From Sphaerolaimus hirsutus (Eukaryota; Nematoda; Chromadorea; Monhysterida; Sphaerolaimidae), in contig OZ038451.1 in assembly GCA_964036195.1 (NCBI GenBank), forward strand, positions 6,700,529 to 6,764,528: a DNA stretch of 64,000 nucleotides, in the 5' to 3' direction. Every line of letters starts with the position of its first letter. The first letter of the stretch is position 1. Positions 61,701 through 64,000 of this stretch are shown here, one piece after another. The notes under the pieces are model-generated. The model had not been told where the DNA came from. It saw only the letters and a program-made list of their open reading frames with translations, and ran no database searches. The translations under genes and the position numbers were made by a program.

Positions 61701-63887
61701 TGTGTACTGCTGTGTTTTGCAGTCTTTTATTGCCAGATGGTGCATGTCCTGCATTTTGTCATTATCAGCAGGGTTTTTAGAATGTTTTTTTCTCTCCTCA
61801 AAATGAATTTATTTGATTTTCATTGTGAAGATGCAAAGCCTAGAGTATATATTTATCATGTTGAAAGTCTCACCTGCATTTTGACAGCCCCATTTCTGAC
61901 CATCCATTTTCCATCCTGAAATCTAAACCATCCCAATTTTCCCACATTCCACTCATGTGCCAAATTCAGTGGGACACCTGTTCTGATTCTACTTTCATTT
62001 GCCAGTTTGAAAAATGGCATTCCAGCTGGCAACCCAGCCTGTGGGCCCTCACCACTGACTCTAAGCTCTATTGAATTTTCACTGTTCAAAGTGAATGTTT
62101 GCCCCTTATTCAGTGAGATCTTGAGCTCATCATTGCCTGATAAAAACGAAATTGGAATTATATAGCTACTGTGCAGGTTAATTTGTATTTTTTTCATGTG
62201 TAAAACCAGTAGGTGCCACAAAAAGTTCTCACAAACAGTTCTGTGTGCAATCCTCATTGGACTGGTTTGGAATTCATCAATTTTTTGTGTTTGAGGTCCT
62301 TTTTTAAAAAAAAACCCACAAAACCCCAGTCCAACCCACCCTCCATTCTCCACCTCTCATCAGCACCCATTTTGTACATTCTAAATCTGAAACCAGCCAC
62401 AGTGAGGGGCTGCCCCAGTACCACAGCAGTCATTTGCCACTTATTGTAAGGCTGAATGTGAATGCTGCAACATGTCTCTGAATCTGAACTGGTTGCATGG
62501 CAGCCAGCAGATGATGTGGATGCATGGTATACTTGGTAGCAGGCTGAAGTGCCTGTGGGATGTTTGTAGGTTTGGAGGTTTACATGTTGTGCAACAAAAA
62601 AAAAAGTGGAAGCCATGTGAAAGAAATTAAATGTATGTGTGTTTAGTTAGATGGAATATAGTGGATTTCATTGTAAGGTTTGAGGTCAGTAGACTTTACA
62701 TGCAGGTTACTTGAGATTTTGAGAAAACTTTGAGTTTATTACATTTTTTAATGGTGGTTATTGCTACCACGTTAGATAGATACCAATTATCTACTTGAAG
62801 ACATGAACATTGCACAACATTTCTGAGTTTGGTGTTTTCAAAACATAATACTCAGTAACCTTCCCTGCCTGAAGTTCAGGAAATCACAAAAAAACTCCTT
62901 CCAATAAAAAAAAAACAACCTAAACATTCACCTTGGCTAAAACAAACAATCAACCCAAAATGGAACCCACCATCATTTTGCCCACTACAATTTCTATACT
63001 TCCAGCCAGCATTGCAATGGTCATCACCCCCTGAACAATCACAAATACAATCTGATCTAATTTGGGGTAGGCCAAATGTATATTTTGATCTGACTGGGTA
63101 GTGCTGCTCTAGGAGGTTGTACTCAATTAGGTAGAGGAGGGTGCCATTGTAGGTTGTCGACTGCGTGGGGGGGGGGGGGTTGGCATGGGTTAATTTGGGG
63201 TGGGGTTTTTAACCAAGTTTTGTCACATCAAGAACTAGTGATGTGAAGGCGCCATGGTGCCTTTGGTGCTTTACTGCTTGTGGCACTTTTGTCTAAGTGC
63301 TATTGGCGCTTGGCACTATTTTTATCTGATGCCAGGAAAAAACATCTGACGCTGGCGCTTGCTTGGTGTTTGCGCCAAAACACAAAGCGCCATGGCGCTC
63401 AGCGCCATCTTGCTTTGGCGCCATTGGCGCTTGGAACTGGAAGTCGGAAAAGCGCCTGGCACCAAAATCGAGAACTCACATCCTCAAGACTTCCTTCCTC
63501 GCTACCAAACAGCTTATTTGTGTCAAATCGTTCTATACTCTCTCTCGATTTGTCCACAAAATCCACTTGAAGGCACATCGAGTCACCCAAAGCCATTTTC
63601 ATTTGAATATTAGTGAGCACTTTAGCGTGGGCCACCCTGTGTACAGTATCCCTTTCGTATAATTGGCCAGTAATAACCGAAGTTCTTTTGCATTTCGGCG
63701 CCAAATTTGATGGTAATATAGTCGGCGGAATGTTTTTTGCCATAGATGATAAATCGCGTATCGAATGCACTGATATCGGCAGCGTAATCGATAGAATTAG
63801 ATACAGGGTGGGTCGGAAAATGGGATGGAATTTATTCGTTGTTTCCGCGGTGTTTCCGATTTTGTGATGTTTTCGTCTGCGCCGCAT
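58494..63887 (-). CDS. EFF-1/AFF-1-like cell-cell fusogen, six exons (gene span)
   Basis: Joining exons 63480-63887, 63001-63160, 62340-62552, 61874-62136, 61159-61748 and 58494-58776 gives 1917 coding bases, or 638 residues plus stop, with every splice phase matching. The protein reads as a type I membrane protein. It has a hydrophobic N-terminal segment (about residues 29-42), an ectodomain with 17 cysteines including a C-x-C-x-C cluster at 174-178 and a CC pair at 217-218, and sequons at 141, 307, 465, 470 and 503. One membrane span lies at about 589-610, followed by a 28-residue tail. Size, topology, the cysteine-rich middle and the NPNEWFNGL stretch before the membrane fit what I recall of nematode EFF-1/AFF-1 and their relatives. 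Those proteins are class II-fold fusogens that act on the cell surface from both partner cells. The family call is from recall, not a search. The remaining uncertainty is the exon 2/3 junction and the extreme N terminus. Confidence 0.72.
58911..59319. repeat. 409-bp inverted repeat in intron 5 of the fusogen-like gene
   Basis: CTTTAAGTGGCGTTTACACT at the left and GTGTAAACGCCGCTTTAG at the right. The long imperfect arms include ACTAGTTAAGTGTACACACA paired with TGTGTGTACACTTAACTAGT. The centre is around TTGTCGGTTCGGTTTTCG. Confidence 0.82.
59317..60680. mobile_element. Inverted-repeat element adjoining the 409-bp repeat, with nested TTTACC/GGTAAA repeat
   Basis: TTAGACAGCGTTCACACTGC at the left and GCAGTGTGAAAGGGGCCTTAA at the right. 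A second inverted repeat (59709-60593; CCTTTTACCTTTG versus the GGTAAA-rich 60410-60590) is nested inside. Its CATACCACCTACGTGGGTGT block is shared with 3817-4174. Confidence 0.6.
61159..61748 (-). CDS. Fusogen-like gene exon 5 (residues 349-545)
   Basis: This 590-base exon is the longest clean coding block in the window. The acceptor is AAAATGCAG and the donor is the consensus ATG|GTAAGT, splitting the Trp-545 codon after TG. It holds three sequons (NLT 465, NAS 470, NHT 503) and cysteines at 358, 462, 479, 521 and 533. This looks like the membrane-proximal ectodomain. Confidence 0.78.
61874..62136 (-). CDS. Fusogen-like gene exon 4 (residues 261-348)
   Basis: Exon 4 lies between acceptor TTTTTATCAG and the near-consensus donor CAG|GTGAGA, ending in phase 0. 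It encodes a cysteine-free beta-rich segment with a sequon (ANES, residue 307). The intron before it is 203 bases and the one after it only 125, short compared with the TE-filled introns elsewhere in the window. Confidence 0.72.
62340..62552 (-). CDS. Fusogen-like gene exon 3 (residues 190-261)
   Basis: Exon 3 enters after CATCCCACAG and leaves at ATGGAGG|GTGGGT in phase 1. It carries cysteines at residues 194, 207, 217 and 218 around CCSIHIQPYNKW. A second AG 8 bases into the exon would also be compatible if the junction were shifted. Coding quality is good, and the frame continues smoothly into exon 4. Confidence 0.68.
62553..63000 (-). other. Intron 2 of the fusogen-like gene
   Basis: AT-rich sequence without a recognisable repeat. 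Its start depends on the weak exon 2 donor. Confidence 0.5.
63001..63160 (-). CDS. Fusogen-like gene exon 2 (residues 137-189)
   Basis: The acceptor is a C-rich tract ending ACGCAG, and the exon enters in phase 0, matching exon 1. It encodes an N-glycosylation sequon (YNGT) and the cluster IRSDCICDCSGGDDHCN. The donor is read as TGGA|GTATAG, which leaves one base and joins exon 3 in phase. The donor is weak. Other phase-1 GT sites lie nearby, for example inside GGGGGTGATG upstream, but that one would discard the GGDDHC segment. The frame stays open only to 62945, so the exon cannot extend much further. Confidence 0.6.
63236..63468. mobile_element. GGCGCC-rich AGTGATG-family element in intron 1 of the fusogen-like gene
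   Basis: AGTGATGTGAAGGCGCCATG at the left. The interior alternates TTTGGCGCCATTGGCGCTTGG and CAAAGCGCCATGGCGCTC. Its right edge is within about 10-20 bases of the exon 1 donor, so most of the 319-base intron is this element. Confidence 0.75.
63480..63887 (-). CDS. Fusogen-like gene exon 1 (start to residue 136)
   Basis: Exon 1 runs from an ATG at 63887 to a strong donor, GAT|GTGAGT, in phase 0. The start is followed by a basic stretch (MRRRRKHHK) and then a hydrophobic run LYLILSITLPI, which suits a signal peptide with an unusually long n-region; cleavage near residue 42 is plausible. The next methionine, at residue 49, would drop this segment. The part most likely to be conserved is about residues 70-110, which includes GDSMCLQVDFVD. 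Bases 63803-63822 read like a mariner terminus, so the first ~30 residues may be recent. A true upstream exon beyond the window cannot be excluded. Confidence 0.65.
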
Positions 63888-63986
63888 CTTGTGTGGCGAC
63901 GTTTTTTTGGATGCTACATGAAGCTTGTCGACATTTTTATTTGTTCAAGACTAGTTTCAATTATGGTTCAATTTCACTAGTTTGGT

Positions 63987-63998
63987 GCATTTTTATAT
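63987..63998 (-). promoter_or_regulatory. TATA-like sequence about 100 bases upstream of the fusogen-like ATG
   Basis: The minus strand reads CAATATAAAAATG at the very edge of the window. Its distance to the proposed ATG at 63887 suits a TATA box with a short leader. A short upstream ATG frame (MSTSFM) lies between them. This rests only on the motif and its position. Confidence 0.25.
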
Positions 63999-64000
63999 TG

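Noticed and set aside
62932..63000. Extension of exon 2 of the fusogen-like gene to a donor at 62972 or 62932
   Set aside because: The first gives the wrong phase for exon 3 and the second lies beyond an in-frame stop.
63359..63867. Plus-strand frames opposite exon 1 of the fusogen-like gene
   Set aside because: This region is open in several frames, but only the minus-strand frame ends at a strong donor in the phase of the next exon.

Overview
This is an intron-rich, AT-rich, repeat-saturated piece of an animal nuclear genome, most likely from an invertebrate; I cannot name the species. The evidence is two multi-exon genes with GT-AG introns, one eukaryotic tRNA gene with internal A and B boxes, and dozens of short DNA transposons. 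Several of these transposons have exact target-site duplications. A 200-base run of N at 16828-17027 is an assembly gap.

Right third (43971-63887), minus strand: two genes lie head to tail, about 0.8 kb apart. The upstream gene (58494-63887) assembles from six phase-compatible exons into a 638-residue protein. It has an N-terminal hydrophobic segment, a cysteine-rich ectodomain with five N-glycosylation sequons, one C-terminal membrane span and a short tail. I read it as a member of the EFF-1/AFF-1 (FF) family of developmental cell-cell fusogens, and it is the most interesting object in the window. The downstream gene (43971-57688) is a complete cytosolic NAD-dependent glycerol-3-phosphate dehydrogenase (GPD1 type). 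It has eight exons and exactly 349 codons, including a 38-base first exon that encodes the start of the Rossmann fold. Its 13.7 kb span is mostly transposon DNA in the introns.

Left two thirds (1-43970): I find no convincing protein gene. There is a tRNA-Gln(UUG) at 38689-38760, a decayed mariner-like element with a transposase remnant at 10458-11517, and one weak candidate exon at 28160-28351. The rest is non-autonomous DNA transposons and unassigned AT-rich sequence.

Repeat landscape. (i) Elements whose ends read TACCGTA...TACGGTA fall into four related groups, called A-D here; A, B and D carry long C/G runs just inside the ends. (ii) hAT-like elements have CAGGG-type, TAGGG-type or CATAGTTGTT-type ends and 8-bp duplications. 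(iii) GGCGCC-rich elements begin AGTGATG. (iv) Elements are built from AGACCCTGTAAA words. (v) Several long inverted repeats (foldbacks) are present. Nesting is common and gives relative ages; the clearest case is three elements inside one another at 54116-55309. The elements do not interrupt any exon of the two genes, with one possible exception in exon 1 of the fusogen-like gene.
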